A stretch of DNA of 64,000 bases from Chitinophaga sancti (GTDB lineage: Bacteria; Bacteroidota; Bacteroidia; Chitinophagales; Chitinophagaceae): assembly GCF_034087045.1 (NCBI RefSeq), contig NZ_CP139247.1, positions 5,854,001 through 5,918,000 of the forward strand, written 5' to 3'. Both the position numbers and the translations under genes were made by a program. Position 1 is the first letter of the stretch. Every line of letters begins with the position of its first letter. The notes under the pieces were generated by a model. That model worked only from the letters and a program-made list of their open reading frames with translations, was not told where the DNA came from and did no database searches. Positions 45,501 to 54,257 of the stretch are shown here, piece after piece.

Positions 45501-48173
45501 TTATCGTATAAGCGTCACCACACCCTTTTCCATATTCACCTTATTCTCTTCACCATAATAACCAAACTGAATCATATATACATATGTTCCCATTGGCAAT
45601 AATCCATCCTTCAATCTTCCATCCCAACCCTGATTTATATCCCGGCTCTGGAATACCAGATTGCCATTACGATTGTAAACCGACATCTGAAAATAAGCAA
45701 TCCCCTTCCCTTTCACTCTGAACACATCATTCTGCCCATCTCCATTCGGTGTAAATGCGGTAGGGATGAATATGTGCTTATTATAAGTCACGGTGACCGT
45801 CACCGAATCGGCAGCTACACAATTATTGCCGGTTAAGGTGGATACTACATAAGTCGTCGTTTCACCTGGATAAGCCACTGGCGATGCACAATCCACACAG
45901 CTCAGTCCATCAGCGGGGGTCCAGACATAATCTACTGCATTGGCAGCCTTTAATGTGACAGATTCACCTATGTTGATAGTGGTATCCCTGTTCCAGATGG
46001 TGACTGGTAAAGTGATTACATCTAATACATTCAGCGTCGTATCCCATGCACAATCATGAGCATCTGTTATTCTTACTGCATAAGTACCTGCAGACAGATC
46101 ATTCATCGGATTACTGGTCATGAGCACATTCTCCCAATAATATTTATAGGGCGATGTACCACCTGTTGCTACCAGCACAACACTACCATTCCCACGTTCA
46201 CACAGCTCATCGGTTACGGTAACCTCTGCCTTCAATGCAGTTGGTACGGATAATGCAATAAACACACTATCCATACAAACCGCATTACTGATATAGATTT
46301 TATAATCCCCTTTGGTTAATCCGGTAAATACAGGATTGGATTGTTTGGTATTTTCCTTTCCTGCAATCCAGTATTCAAATGGGGCGACCCCCTTATTGAC
46401 CTGTACAGTAATAGCGCCATCCGTAGCATCATAACAGGTGGGTAAAGTCCCACTGGCAGTTGCACGGATAATGCGGTCGGTATGTTCTATTACCGTAAAA
46501 TCACCGGATGTTTTACAACCCACAGAGTCGATGACTGTAACAGTATAAGTACCCGGGTTCAGCTTACGATACAGGGAATCATCACCTTTATACACCCCAT
46601 CCATGTAATAAGTATAAGGATAGATTCCTCCTGTAGGCATAACTTCCAGCTGCCCCCACTCTACTCCACAATCGATATTGGTTACAACACTGGTGCTGAT
46701 GTCCAGTGCAGCATTACCGGAAACGGAGATAGTATCGGAGCCGGTGCAATAGCCATTGCTGACAGTTACAGAATAGTCACCGGATGTGTTTACGTTGATA
46801 ATACGGGTTGTTTGCCCTGTGCTCCATAAATAACTTCTGTATAATCCGGCATCCAGCGTAATGGTATTACCACCACACAAGGAAGTATCCTTCCCCAGAT
46901 CTGGTTTGGGATAAGCCAATACCACGACATCTTTACAATAGGATGTCTGGGTAGGTAGGTCTACATCTGTGAGCAATTGAATCTTATTCACCCCAGGTGT
47001 ACTGAAAGTGATAGGAGAAACTGCCGTCTCCAGAGAGGATGTTGGCTGGTGCGGGTTGCCACAGGCATCAAACTGAATTCTTGCCAGGGAGTTATCAGCT
47101 GCACTGGTGATGATCCCTACCAGACTACTATCCTGGCGTATGAGCGGAGTCATACATACCGGGAAGTCAAAACCGCTGTTAGCAACAACTTCACCTGTGA
47201 TAGAAGTACTGTTTACACCATCGGGGAAACTCACCTTTACCAGATCATTTGTTGTATGGTTGACTACCAGCCCATATAAGTTACCACATTCATTTATCAT
47301 GACGATATCTCTTGGGTCGGCTAGTTTATCACTGGCGTTTCCCAGGTCCGTAGATACCGGTGTATTTGTGATGGAATTGCCAAAGGCCATTTTCACGATT
47401 GACTGAGTATAGGTATTGGCTATAAAGAAGTATAAATTACCATTGTCCATCATGCGATACACGCCAGTAGGCCAATTGAGGGTACCTGTTACGTTACCCA
47501 GATTTTCGCCGGTAGGCGGATTTGCGAAACTTGTACCAAACGTCAGTCTGGTGACTGTATTGGATTGGGAATTTACAGTAAGTCCATACCAGATGCCATT
47601 TTCCTGGAATACATTCAGTTCCGAAGGGAAGTTAAGGGTACCGATATTGCCCCAGTTTACCCAACTCTGAGGGGCATTGCCCAGAGAACCACCAAAATCA
47701 ATTTTGATGATACGCGCCATACTTTCTCCTAATCCACCACATTCAAGTACGTGCCATCCATCTGCATCTTTCACTGCCTGGGCACCCTGTGTGTAAAGAG
47801 GAACGATACCACCAAATGTACCTAAGTCGTCGATTGTAGGGGTATTGAGCAAACTTGTACCAAAGTTTAACCGGAACAGGCGTGCATTGCCATAGTTTGA
47901 TACAAAGCCGTAATAATTATCACCATCCTGTGCCAGGCACATGAAACTGGGAGTGAAAAGGATATTCTGGATGTTCCCCATATTGGTAATTTTTGGGGTA
48001 CTATAAATATCAGTGCCACAATAATTCCAGAAATATGTGGATACTCCTGTAGAGGTGTTGGCGATACTGATAGGTTGATTGATACATACCGTATCTGGGG
48101 CTGTAAATGATGCCTGTGCGAATAACTTTGCTGCAATGAACATAGCCAGACAAAAAATAAAAATACGCTTCAT
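45501..48173 (-). CDS. Large secreted protein with gliding-motility-type C-terminal domain (T9SS type B)
   Basis: 890 residues with signal peptide (FIAAKLFAQ, ~19). Short PKD-like start (TSTGVSTYFWNYCG), then a seven-bladed-like propeller region (~60-380) with repeated LxFGTSxxNTP motifs, Ig-like repeats (SLCGGNTITLDAGLYRSYLWSTGQTT, SNGYCTGSDTI; ~400-560; TISxGxYxVT), and C-terminal IFIPTAFTPNGDGQNDVFRVKGKGIAYFQMSVYNRNGNLVF..W, the CHU_C/gliding domain that sends proteins through type IX secretion. Probably a surface or secreted adhesin/sensor. Monocistronic. Regular multiple repeats make it a good phase-variation or ligand candidate. Confidence 0.92.
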   Translation of the reverse strand: MKRIFIFCLAMFIAAKLFAQASFTAPDTVCINQPISIANTSTGVSTYFWNYCGTDIYSTPKITNMGNIQNILFTPSFMCLAQDGDNYYGFVSNYGNARLFRLNFGTSLLNTPTIDDLGTFGGIVPLYTQGAQAVKDADGWHVLECGGLGESMARIIKIDFGGSLGNAPQSWVNWGNIGTLNFPSELNVFQENGIWYGLTVNSQSNTVTRLTFGTSFANPPTGENLGNVTGTLNWPTGVYRMMDNGNLYFFIANTYTQSIVKMAFGNSITNTPVSTDLGNASDKLADPRDIVMINECGNLYGLVVNHTTNDLVKVSFPDGVNSTSITGEVVANSGFDFPVCMTPLIRQDSSLVGIITSAADNSLARIQFDACGNPHQPTSSLETAVSPITFSTPGVNKIQLLTDVDLPTQTSYCKDVVVLAYPKPDLGKDTSLCGGNTITLDAGLYRSYLWSTGQTTRIINVNTSGDYSVTVSNGYCTGSDTISVSGNAALDISTSVVTNIDCGVEWGQLEVMPTGGIYPYTYYMDGVYKGDDSLYRKLNPGTYTVTVIDSVGCKTSGDFTVIEHTDRIIRATASGTLPTCYDATDGAITVQVNKGVAPFEYWIAGKENTKQSNPVFTGLTKGDYKIYISNAVCMDSVFIALSVPTALKAEVTVTDELCERGNGSVVLVATGGTSPYKYYWENVLMTSNPMNDLSAGTYAVRITDAHDCAWDTTLNVLDVITLPVTIWNRDTTINIGESVTLKAANAVDYVWTPADGLSCVDCASPVAYPGETTTYVVSTLTGNNCVAADSVTVTVTYNKHIFIPTAFTPNGDGQNDVFRVKGKGIAYFQMSVYNRNGNLVFQSRDINQGWDGRLKDGLLPMGTYVYMIQFGYYGEENKVNMEKGVVTLIR

Positions 48174-49025
48174 GTTCAGGTATAAGGTAAGTACCTCATT
48201 ACAATTGGGTAAAAAATATATTGTCCCTAATTACATTATCGGAGTACAAAGCACGTCCGGATTATAGTAATTGTCTCATTATTTGTAGGTTCGAACAATT
48301 AAGAATAGAACTGCGGAATAACTTATTGCAGCCCTTTCCGGATAAAATTTTTGGGTCTTCGAAGATTTCCGGTTATAAACATGACAAATTTCTTGTCTTT
48401 ACTTCCGTTTATAAATGAATGTTGTTTTGCTCAATTTCGAGCGTAAAGCGTGCTTTACAACCTGCTATCTGGAACATTCATGGTTTAACTACGCAGTTGG
48501 CGTTATAACGGTAAAATTATATTTTTTTTTAAATATTCAGTCCCTATTTATTTAAAATTATTAATGTAATTTATAAACCACATTTGTAGCTAAAGCAATA
48601 TTAATCTTAGCTTTTAGTATGTTTTAATGAATCTGATTAATACAACCTGGCTCACTGATTAATCAGGCTAACCTACCACGAAATCACAGTGCCGGCAACG
48701 AATGGTGACAATGTTGGCTCCTTTATTAAAACTAAGGCACGGGTTGTCAATAAAGCATAGAAAGCGTTGCACTTATTCAATTTATTGAATCATTCCCTGC
48801 CCAAACACAGGGTAGGTTTTGACAGTTGCGAACAGCTTTGAACCCACTCCGCAAATACTGCTGCCAGAAAAACAAGACTTAATTCCTATACAACACAGTT
48901 GGAAGAGCTGCTAGTGAAGAAATGGTTTTATAAATTGACTACCTGATTGTTTTTTTGCAACAATGGAATGGTGTAAAAAAGGGGCTATCTTCATTTCACT
49001 GCTGATGATAGTCCTTATTGCGTTT
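48174..49025. other. Gene-free stretch of about 850 bases
   Basis: No convincing gene, RNA or mobile element. Contains a small perfect palindrome GTAAAGC-GT-GCTTTAC at 48443-48458 and A/T-rich sequence near 48520. Only short, non-conserved reading frames are present, for example a 34-residue Lys-rich one ending near 48944. It probably includes promoters for the genes at 48173 (leftward). Confidence 0.4.
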
Positions 49026-49985
49026 TTAAAAATCAAAATCTGTTGTTCCTGTCCAGGTAGTATCTGTCAACTGAAAATTGGGCGTTACATTCAACGAATC
49101 TGTAGTCAGAAAAACGGAGATAGCTGTCAGCGAGCTACGTTTTGGCCGGATTGGTTTGGTACCTAATACGACCGCATTTCCACTTCCATTGATCCAGGTA
49201 AGTGTGACCTGTAGCTGTGCACCGGGGATAGAATCCTGTGTTCTGAAAAGATCAGCAGTGTATATCTGGATGGGGAGAGTATCGTTTGTATGTATGGTAT
49301 CGGGGATCATTTGTCCGCCGTAGGTAGCTTGTAAAAATCCACTGGTCAGGTTGTGGATATCATAGCGGATGGCAAAAGCCAGTCTTTTTAACTGTAGACT
49401 AATCGTCGTATTGCTTGAATCGCGTGCGGTGTAGTTAGTACTACCGAAATAAGTATCGGCTTCTGACAAGGGATATTTAGCAAATGTATTTGTAAGGGTA
49501 TCGGTTACGATACTCATATTGTTCAGAGAGTCGATGAAACCTGTTTCCATTGTTTCATTTGCAGCATAATACATATGATTGCGCAGGGTACGATGTATAG
49601 GATAAGCATATTGCTTATACCCATCTGTAGAAAGTTGCCACCATAATCCCAGGCTACTGCCTCTTTTGATGGCAGCTACGTTGACGATGTAGGAACTGTC
49701 TTTCAGCAGATCGATGCTGATACTGTCAGTGTTGTCAAATAATCCCTGTGCGTATAATGTGCCCTGGCCTGTTCTGATATTCACACCATAAATGGTGCTG
49801 TCATAGGCTGATCTGGCGGCGATCCATGCTTTGCGAAGGTCGCCTATGCTGGTAGTAATGTCGCCACTAAGCTGTAAGTGTATGGTCACCTTTTCAGCAG
49901 TAGTGGGAGGAGGAGTAGGTTGCGTGGTAGCATCTCTTTTACAGGATAGAAAAAGTGCTGCCAGTATGAGTAGGTAATTTTTCAT
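49026..49985 (-). CDS. Lipoprotein, paralog of the next gene, unknown
   Basis: 319 residues; lipoprotein signal (LALFLSC, Cys15). The body is strands with Thr/Ser-rich turns (VTIHLQLSGDITTSIGDLRK, YDSTIYGVNIRTGQGTLYAQGLFDNTDSISIDLLKDSSYIVNVAAIKRGS), homologous along the length with the upstream gene 49998-51053 (LFDNxDSI, NHMxY, LKRLxFxIxY). Possibly a Bacteroidota surface lipoprotein in a Sus-like or fimbrial role, not assigned. Ends with TDTTWTGTTDFDF. Twelve bases from its paralog. Confidence 0.75.
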   Translation of the reverse strand: MKNYLLILAALFLSCKRDATTQPTPPPTTAEKVTIHLQLSGDITTSIGDLRKAWIAARSAYDSTIYGVNIRTGQGTLYAQGLFDNTDSISIDLLKDSSYIVNVAAIKRGSSLGLWWQLSTDGYKQYAYPIHRTLRNHMYYAANETMETGFIDSLNNMSIVTDTLTNTFAKYPLSEADTYFGSTNYTARDSSNTTISLQLKRLAFAIRYDIHNLTSGFLQATYGGQMIPDTIHTNDTLPIQIYTADLFRTQDSIPGAQLQVTLTWINGSGNAVVLGTKPIRPKRSSLTAISVFLTTDSLNVTPNFQLTDTTWTGTTDFDF

Positions 49986-49997
49986 AATGAAAATTGC

Positions 49998-51053
49998 TTA
50001 GAATCTGATAGGAGTATTTGTTGACCATGATGTAGTTGAATATTTCAGGCTTAGCGTACTATTGCCTGAAGTAGCACTACTGTCCAGTACGGGCAGTGTG
50101 ATATTCACATTGAGGAGGTGATTCCGGTCTGGCGTAGGGAGTGCAGTCGTGCTGCTTCCTATGTTGTAAGTCCGGCCATCAGGTAATTCCCATTTGATGC
50201 TTGCGCTGATATTATAGATGCCATCATCCATTACCAAAGTATCTGCTGTTAAGAATCCAACGGCAGAATAGATGCTCAGATTATTGTCGATTGTGTTTGG
50301 ATACAATACTTTCCCGGGTAAATAATTAGGCCAGCCGAAAGTGATTACCAGTCGTCCCTGTGTAAGCTGGGGGCAGATGTATTTAATGCCGAATACCAGC
50401 CGGCGCATGGGAATGGTGATGCTGGGGTGGGTAGTATCGACGGTGTAACCTTGTACATCTCCGGCGTAGGTAGTGGCTTCTCCTAAGCTTTGGGTCACGA
50501 TCTCGTTGGTGCTGTCACTGGTATAGGTCTGATAATCGGTGCCATTTTCTCCAAATCCATAAGCGTAGTTAGGAATGTTGGGGGTGTAATCCATATGGTT
50601 TTGCAGGATGCCACCGATGGGATAGTTGAATAGGGGTTTGCCGTCATCCTGTGTATTTCCATACAACGATCCCCATTGATAAAGATCATAAAATAATCCG
50701 GGGCCGGTACCTTTTTGCAATACTACCAGCCGAATTTTGTAGGTATAGGCAGGGTCCAGCAGGAAATGGATAGAGTCGGGGTTGTCAAAGATGCCTAATG
50801 CATATTTGGTAGAACCGTTCCATATCTCTACAGAATAATAGGCACTATCCCGTATTGTTTTGGCGGAAATACTACCGTTTACCTTTCGGGCAGACTGATC
50901 GACGATAAATTCACCTCCGGGCTGGAGGGTTACCATCACTTTTTTGGTGGACGAGGTCGTTGAGGTAGGTTTGGTGTCTGAATTCTTTTGACAAGAAGAA
51001 CAGTACAGGACAAAGGCCACCCCACAAACAATCAGGGAGATTGTAGTTTTCAT
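49998..51053 (-). CDS. Lipoprotein, unknown, tandem paralog
   Basis: 351 residues; lipoprotein signal (FVLYCSSC, Cys21), then KKVMVTLQPGGEFIV and strands YYSVEIWNGSTKYALGIFDNPDSIHFLLDPAYTYKIRLVVLQKG. The same order of segments as the downstream gene supports an old tandem duplication. An embedded Tyr-rich tract (YTPNIPNYAYGFGENGTDYQTYTSD) and conserved NHMDY follow. Surface lipoprotein, function unknown. First gene of the pair. Confidence 0.75.
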   Translation of the reverse strand: MKTTISLIVCGVAFVLYCSSCQKNSDTKPTSTTSSTKKVMVTLQPGGEFIVDQSARKVNGSISAKTIRDSAYYSVEIWNGSTKYALGIFDNPDSIHFLLDPAYTYKIRLVVLQKGTGPGLFYDLYQWGSLYGNTQDDGKPLFNYPIGGILQNHMDYTPNIPNYAYGFGENGTDYQTYTSDSTNEIVTQSLGEATTYAGDVQGYTVDTTHPSITIPMRRLVFGIKYICPQLTQGRLVITFGWPNYLPGKVLYPNTIDNNLSIYSAVGFLTADTLVMDDGIYNISASIKWELPDGRTYNIGSSTTALPTPDRNHLLNVNITLPVLDSSATSGNSTLSLKYSTTSWSTNTPIRF

Positions 51054-51252
51054 TTTTTGGGTGTTTAGTTTTATTTTTTTGAAGAAATGCTACACATTCC
51101 AGGCAGAGAGGTACAGCATGAAAGAAATAGGAATAATTGTATTGGTTCCCCTTATGAGGAGCAATTTACTGTATTTTTTGGGGTAGAATATTACTTGTAA
51201 TAGTAGACTCGGTAAGTGATGGGAGAGGTAATTATTTACAGCGTACACTGCA

Positions 51253-51471
51253 ATGGGCGAAGGAACTGACCTCTGGATCGGAAAATCCCCTGCATTGAAT
51301 GCATCCACCCTTCAAAAATACGTTGGCGCTTTTGGCGATCGTCAGGTTAACCCATGGTGGGTTTTTGGCGTAGCAGGTGTGATGGCTATCACTCTTACAC
51401 TCGTTACAATCAGCATACAAACTATTAGCGCAGCATTGGCCAACCCAGTAAAATACCTTCACGCGGAATAA
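51253..51471 (+). pseudogene. C-terminal remnant of an FtsX/MacB-like ABC permease
   Basis: The last ~40 residues, NPWWVFGVAGVMAITLTLVTISIQTISAALANPVKYLHAE (from 51349), are the standard final transmembrane helix and ANPVKxLRxE tail of MacB/FtsX permeases, which normally have ~800 residues. The first 32 residues (MGEGTDLWIG...) do not match any permease, so the join near 51345 is a rearrangement. Followed by a strong terminator, so it is the true end of a lost gene. No other part of it remains in the window. Confidence 0.85.
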
Positions 51472-51484
51472 TCCATGCCCTTTG

Positions 51485-51533
51485 AAAACGCCGGCAATTG
51501 TAATTGCAAATTAATGCTACCGGCGTTTTTTTA
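51485..51533 (+). terminator. Rho-independent terminator
   Basis: AAAACGCCGG / CCGGCGTTTTTTT with a ~25-base spacer. Just after the permease remnant. Confidence 0.85.
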
Positions 51534-51783
51534 TTTCATCCCCCTGTTAAGCTCGGTAACAGCATAGGTGTTATCACCCTTTTTTAAATTATTTTAGCCT
51601 GGCCACACTTTCGCTAAAATAGATGCGACTACCAAACCATCTGTATCAACAACCAAATTATTTTTTAAACACTTATAAAATTAATACACATTAAAAATTC
51701 GCTCTGGATAGACCTATTGGCGAAATGATTTTTTTATCTATTTTCGATCACATCAAAGTTATTGTTTACCATTTTTCATCACT

Positions 51784-51987
51784 CTAAACCTCAATTAACT
51801 GTGATATAAACGTTGTGAAATTACCCTCAAAATGCCGGTCGGTGGTAACTTTCCCTTCGCCATTCATTTCAATAACACTTCTTTTATACAGCCGGAATTT
51901 TCCTGATGCAGTGGTATCTCTAATCCGCTCGTTCCATTTTCTGAATAGCAATACCCCTGTTGTTAAAATGACACATCCTTTGAAAAC
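51784..51987 (-). other. Open frame without start, possible gene remnant
   Basis: Minus-strand frame from a TGA upstream of 51987 to TAG at 51784-51786, reading GVLLFRKWNERIRDTTASGKFRLYKRSVIEMNGEGKVTTDRHFEGNF... with protein-like composition and no ATG before the middle. It may be the last ~65 codons of a lost gene. The remaining 51541-52068 stretch contains only A/T-rich sequence and probable promoter for the cluster at 52069. Not supported by homology known to me. Confidence 0.3.
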
Positions 51988-52068
51988 TCAGCCTGGAGCA
52001 ATTTCGGGAAGTGCATCTACTTAGCCGCAATATTTCTTTATTCTTTATTCCATAAATGAAATACTCTT

Positions 52069-52680
52069 ATGAACACGCTCACACAAGCACAGAAAGACAA
52101 TCATGCATCCGTTAATCAGCGTCTGGGATTGGCGCCAGATGTGCACCTCACGCTCAACAAGCAAATTAAAAGTATCCAACAGCAAAAAAAGAACCTGGTA
52201 TTTTCTTCCGATCCACTTGAATCTGACGTTCCTCCAATTCATGTCAGTGTTGGATCCATCGCGGAATTTAAAAAAATGGTAGGTGTCCCTGATGACCAGG
52301 ATGACAGTCACGTCAACTATCCTTCTCCTTTGGAGGATCAACATCGCCAGCTGATGGCCAGTGTGGGCTCCAAAGCAGAATTACTGGGCAGAATGGATGA
52401 AGACCTCCACGATAAAATGCGACAAGCAGCTTATGCTTATGTGATGGGGAATTCCCGTAAAGTGCAGGAATACGAGCCACTGATTAATTCCCTCATGTTC
52501 CCTGGCAGAATAGCCGTATTCACTGGCCAAGACCTGAATATCCCTGCAGACGAAACTTACACTATTAAAGGAGAAGATCCTGTTGTAATGAATTTCGAAG
52601 AAATTACGGAAGGCCAGAATGCAGAAATTATGATCACTACCAATTGTTCATTGCATACACAATACTTCACCCAGCTGTAG
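52069..52680 (+). CDS. Hypothetical protein, first gene of the glycine-rich cluster
   Basis: 203 residues, no signal peptide. Helical N-terminus (TQAQKDNHASVNQRLGLAPDVHLTLNKQIKSIQQQKKNLVF), a middle helix-rich domain (MDEDLHDKMRQAAYAYVMGNSRKVQEYEPLINSLMFPGRIAVFTGQDL) and a beta stretch (YTIKGEDPVVMNFEEITEGQNAEIMITTN) that recalls solvent-exposed beta-helix starts. Not assigned to any family. Ends at a TAG where the next 43-residue frame stays open through the join, so a frameshift may have split one longer protein (see findings). No gene lies between. Confidence 0.72.
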   Translation: MNTLTQAQKDNHASVNQRLGLAPDVHLTLNKQIKSIQQQKKNLVFSSDPLESDVPPIHVSVGSIAEFKKMVGVPDDQDDSHVNYPSPLEDQHRQLMASVGSKAELLGRMDEDLHDKMRQAAYAYVMGNSRKVQEYEPLINSLMFPGRIAVFTGQDLNIPADETYTIKGEDPVVMNFEEITEGQNAEIMITTNCSLHTQYFTQL

Positions 52681-52724
52681 TACGTTCAGTACCTGCATTG
52701 TTCACCGTATCCAAAAAATTTCCT

Positions 52725-52856
52725 ATGGGAACAACATTCAATGTTACTGGAAGACCTTATAGTCATCCTGGCAATGCTGGCATCGCCGGGAATTCAGGTG
52801 GAAGTGGCGCCAATGGCATTGGTGGAAAATGTACCATAAAGGTTACAGGGAAATAA
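52725..52856 (+). CDS. Short glycine-rich protein (43 residues) or C-terminal part of the preceding gene
   Basis: MGTTFNVTGRPYSHPGNAGIAGNSGGSGANGIGGKC then a short strand TIKVTGK. Its start copies the N-terminus of the three following proteins (xFxxTGxPYxSP). Upstream, the same frame is open from ~52644 with VVRSVPALFTVSKKFP, in good coding style, so it may join 52069-52680 across a one-base shift near 52672-52682. Confidence 0.6.
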   Translation: MGTTFNVTGRPYSHPGNAGIAGNSGGSGANGIGGKCTIKVTGK

Positions 52857-52877
52857 TCGGTTACAAAAACTATTCTT

Positions 52878-53549
52878 ATGACAACCTTCTTATTCACAGG
52901 AGAACCGTATACGAGTTCAGGCACCCCTGGTAGCATGGGTTCTACCGGTTCCATTGGTGCAAGTGGCGTGGATGGCGCCTTTGCAGTGGAAAACAGCAAC
53001 ATAGTTTGTACCAGGAAGCCTGGCAACGGGCAGGTAGGAAACAGCGGTTCCACCGGTTCCACCGCTGCGGACGGCGCTAAAGGTCGTCCTGCTCCTCCCA
53101 GTACTCTTCACTTAGGCGTAGTAACCGGTACTGTCACTATTAAAGCAGGTGGCGGCACCGGCCAGGATGGTGGACAGGGAGGGACAGGCGGTACTGGCGG
53201 CCAAGGTGGCCAACCTGGTAATAATCCAGCATTCACCTTCCCTCCTCCTTTTAATATCCCACCTGTATATCCTTGTACAGCCGGGGTAGCGGGAGCGCAG
53301 GGCCCCGGCGGAAAAGGAGGCAATGGCGGCAATGCAGGCAATGGAGGGGACGGTGCTACTATCATGGCATTCTATACGTCTATCAACGATGGTAAACTTG
53401 AACCTATTACTTTTTATGGCACTCCTGGAACCCCCGGTCCTGGAGGCATTGGTGGTAGTAGTAATAACAGTAATCTGGGCCCTGGCAACACCGGAGCTCC
53501 CGGAAATCCCGGCACAGCCTCCAGCATCATCATACGTCAGGAACCCTAG
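52878..53549 (+). CDS. Collagen-like glycine-rich protein 1
   Basis: 223 residues, no signal. N-terminus MTTFLFTGEPYTSSGTPG, then glycine-triplet (Gly-x-y) runs (GSMGSTGSIGASGVDG; GGQGGTGGTGGQGGQPG; GGKGGNGGNAGNGGDG; GTPGTPGPGGIGG) alternating with beta segments (GRPAPPSTLHLGVVTGTVTIKAGGG; MAFYTSINDGKLEPITFYG). C-terminus SSIIIRQEP. Polyglycine-II or collagen-like rods are the likely fold; whether they trimerise or pack side by side is not shown. Cys at 46 and 132 only. Confidence 0.85.
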   Translation: MTTFLFTGEPYTSSGTPGSMGSTGSIGASGVDGAFAVENSNIVCTRKPGNGQVGNSGSTGSTAADGAKGRPAPPSTLHLGVVTGTVTIKAGGGTGQDGGQGGTGGTGGQGGQPGNNPAFTFPPPFNIPPVYPCTAGVAGAQGPGGKGGNGGNAGNGGDGATIMAFYTSINDGKLEPITFYGTPGTPGPGGIGGSSNNSNLGPGNTGAPGNPGTASSIIIRQEP

Positions 53550-53600
53550 CAAGAACTTTACGTTCATTCACCCTTATCTAAACCAAAAAAATATAAAATC

Positions 53601-54242
53601 ATGGCTACTATTTTAATTACTGGAGAGCCTTATTCCAGCCCGGCCCCGAATGGCGGGAATGGCAGCACCGGCACACAAGGTAGTCCGGGTGTTGCAGGCG
53701 AAACCGGCTACAATAGCAGTAACTGTACTTATTACTGCCTTTCAGGTCCTAGCAATGGTGGGCAGGGCGGTCAGGGAACAACTGGTATCACCGGATCTGC
53801 CGGGGCTAAAGGACGTCCTGCTCCTCCCACTACCCTGAATCTTGGCGTAGTAACCGATAACATAATCATTCGTGTGGGTGGCGGAAGAGGCCAGGATGGC
53901 GGTAATGGAGGCATTGGCGGCAATGGCGGACCTGGTGGTAATGCCGGTGCTTTGGATCCTAAAGGGAAATGTACATCTGCCAGCCAGGGTCCACAAGGGA
54001 GAGGAGGAACTGGCGGCAACGGGGGTAAAGCCGGCGATGGAGGCGATGGTACTACCGTAACCGTCAATTACACCAAGATCTCCGGCGGTTCTATCACACC
54101 GGATCCTTTCTTCGGAGACCCAGGTACTCCTGGTGGCTTAGGCAATGGTGGACCGGGAAATCCTACGGGCACAAATGGCAGCAATGGCCCTTCCGGCGCC
54201 AAAGGCAGCGCATCACAGGTGATTATTCGTCAAGTACCATAA
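53601..54242 (+). CDS. Collagen-like glycine-rich protein 2
   Basis: 213 residues with N-terminus MATILITGEPYSSPAPNGG, the Cys pair YNSSNCTYYCLSGPSNGG, repeat tract GGNGGIGGNGGPGGNAG, second strand segment RPAPPTTLNLGVVTDNIIIRVGGG, and C-terminus SQVIIRQVP. Paralog of genes 1 and 3 in every segment. Preceded by A-rich sequence instead of a Shine-Dalgarno, as usual in Bacteroidota. Confidence 0.85.
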   Translation: MATILITGEPYSSPAPNGGNGSTGTQGSPGVAGETGYNSSNCTYYCLSGPSNGGQGGQGTTGITGSAGAKGRPAPPTTLNLGVVTDNIIIRVGGGRGQDGGNGGIGGNGGPGGNAGALDPKGKCTSASQGPQGRGGTGGNGGKAGDGGDGTTVTVNYTKISGGSITPDPFFGDPGTPGGLGNGGPGNPTGTNGSNGPSGAKGSASQVIIRQVP

Positions 54243-54257
54243 AAAATTAAAAATACT

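Noticed and set aside
48420..48520. Sequence resembling an integron attC end (ACGCAGTTGGCGTTAT with a nearby small palindrome)
   Set aside because: Core sites and arm symmetry required for attC are not both present; no integrase or cassette genes in the window.
51815..52024. 69-residue plus-strand frame before the cluster
   Set aside because: Composition is less protein-like than the opposite strand, no family match, and starts far from any good context.
52763..53567. Pro-rich minus-strand frames opposite the Gly-rich genes
   Set aside because: They arise because GGN codons read as CCN on the other strand; no independent start context or family match.
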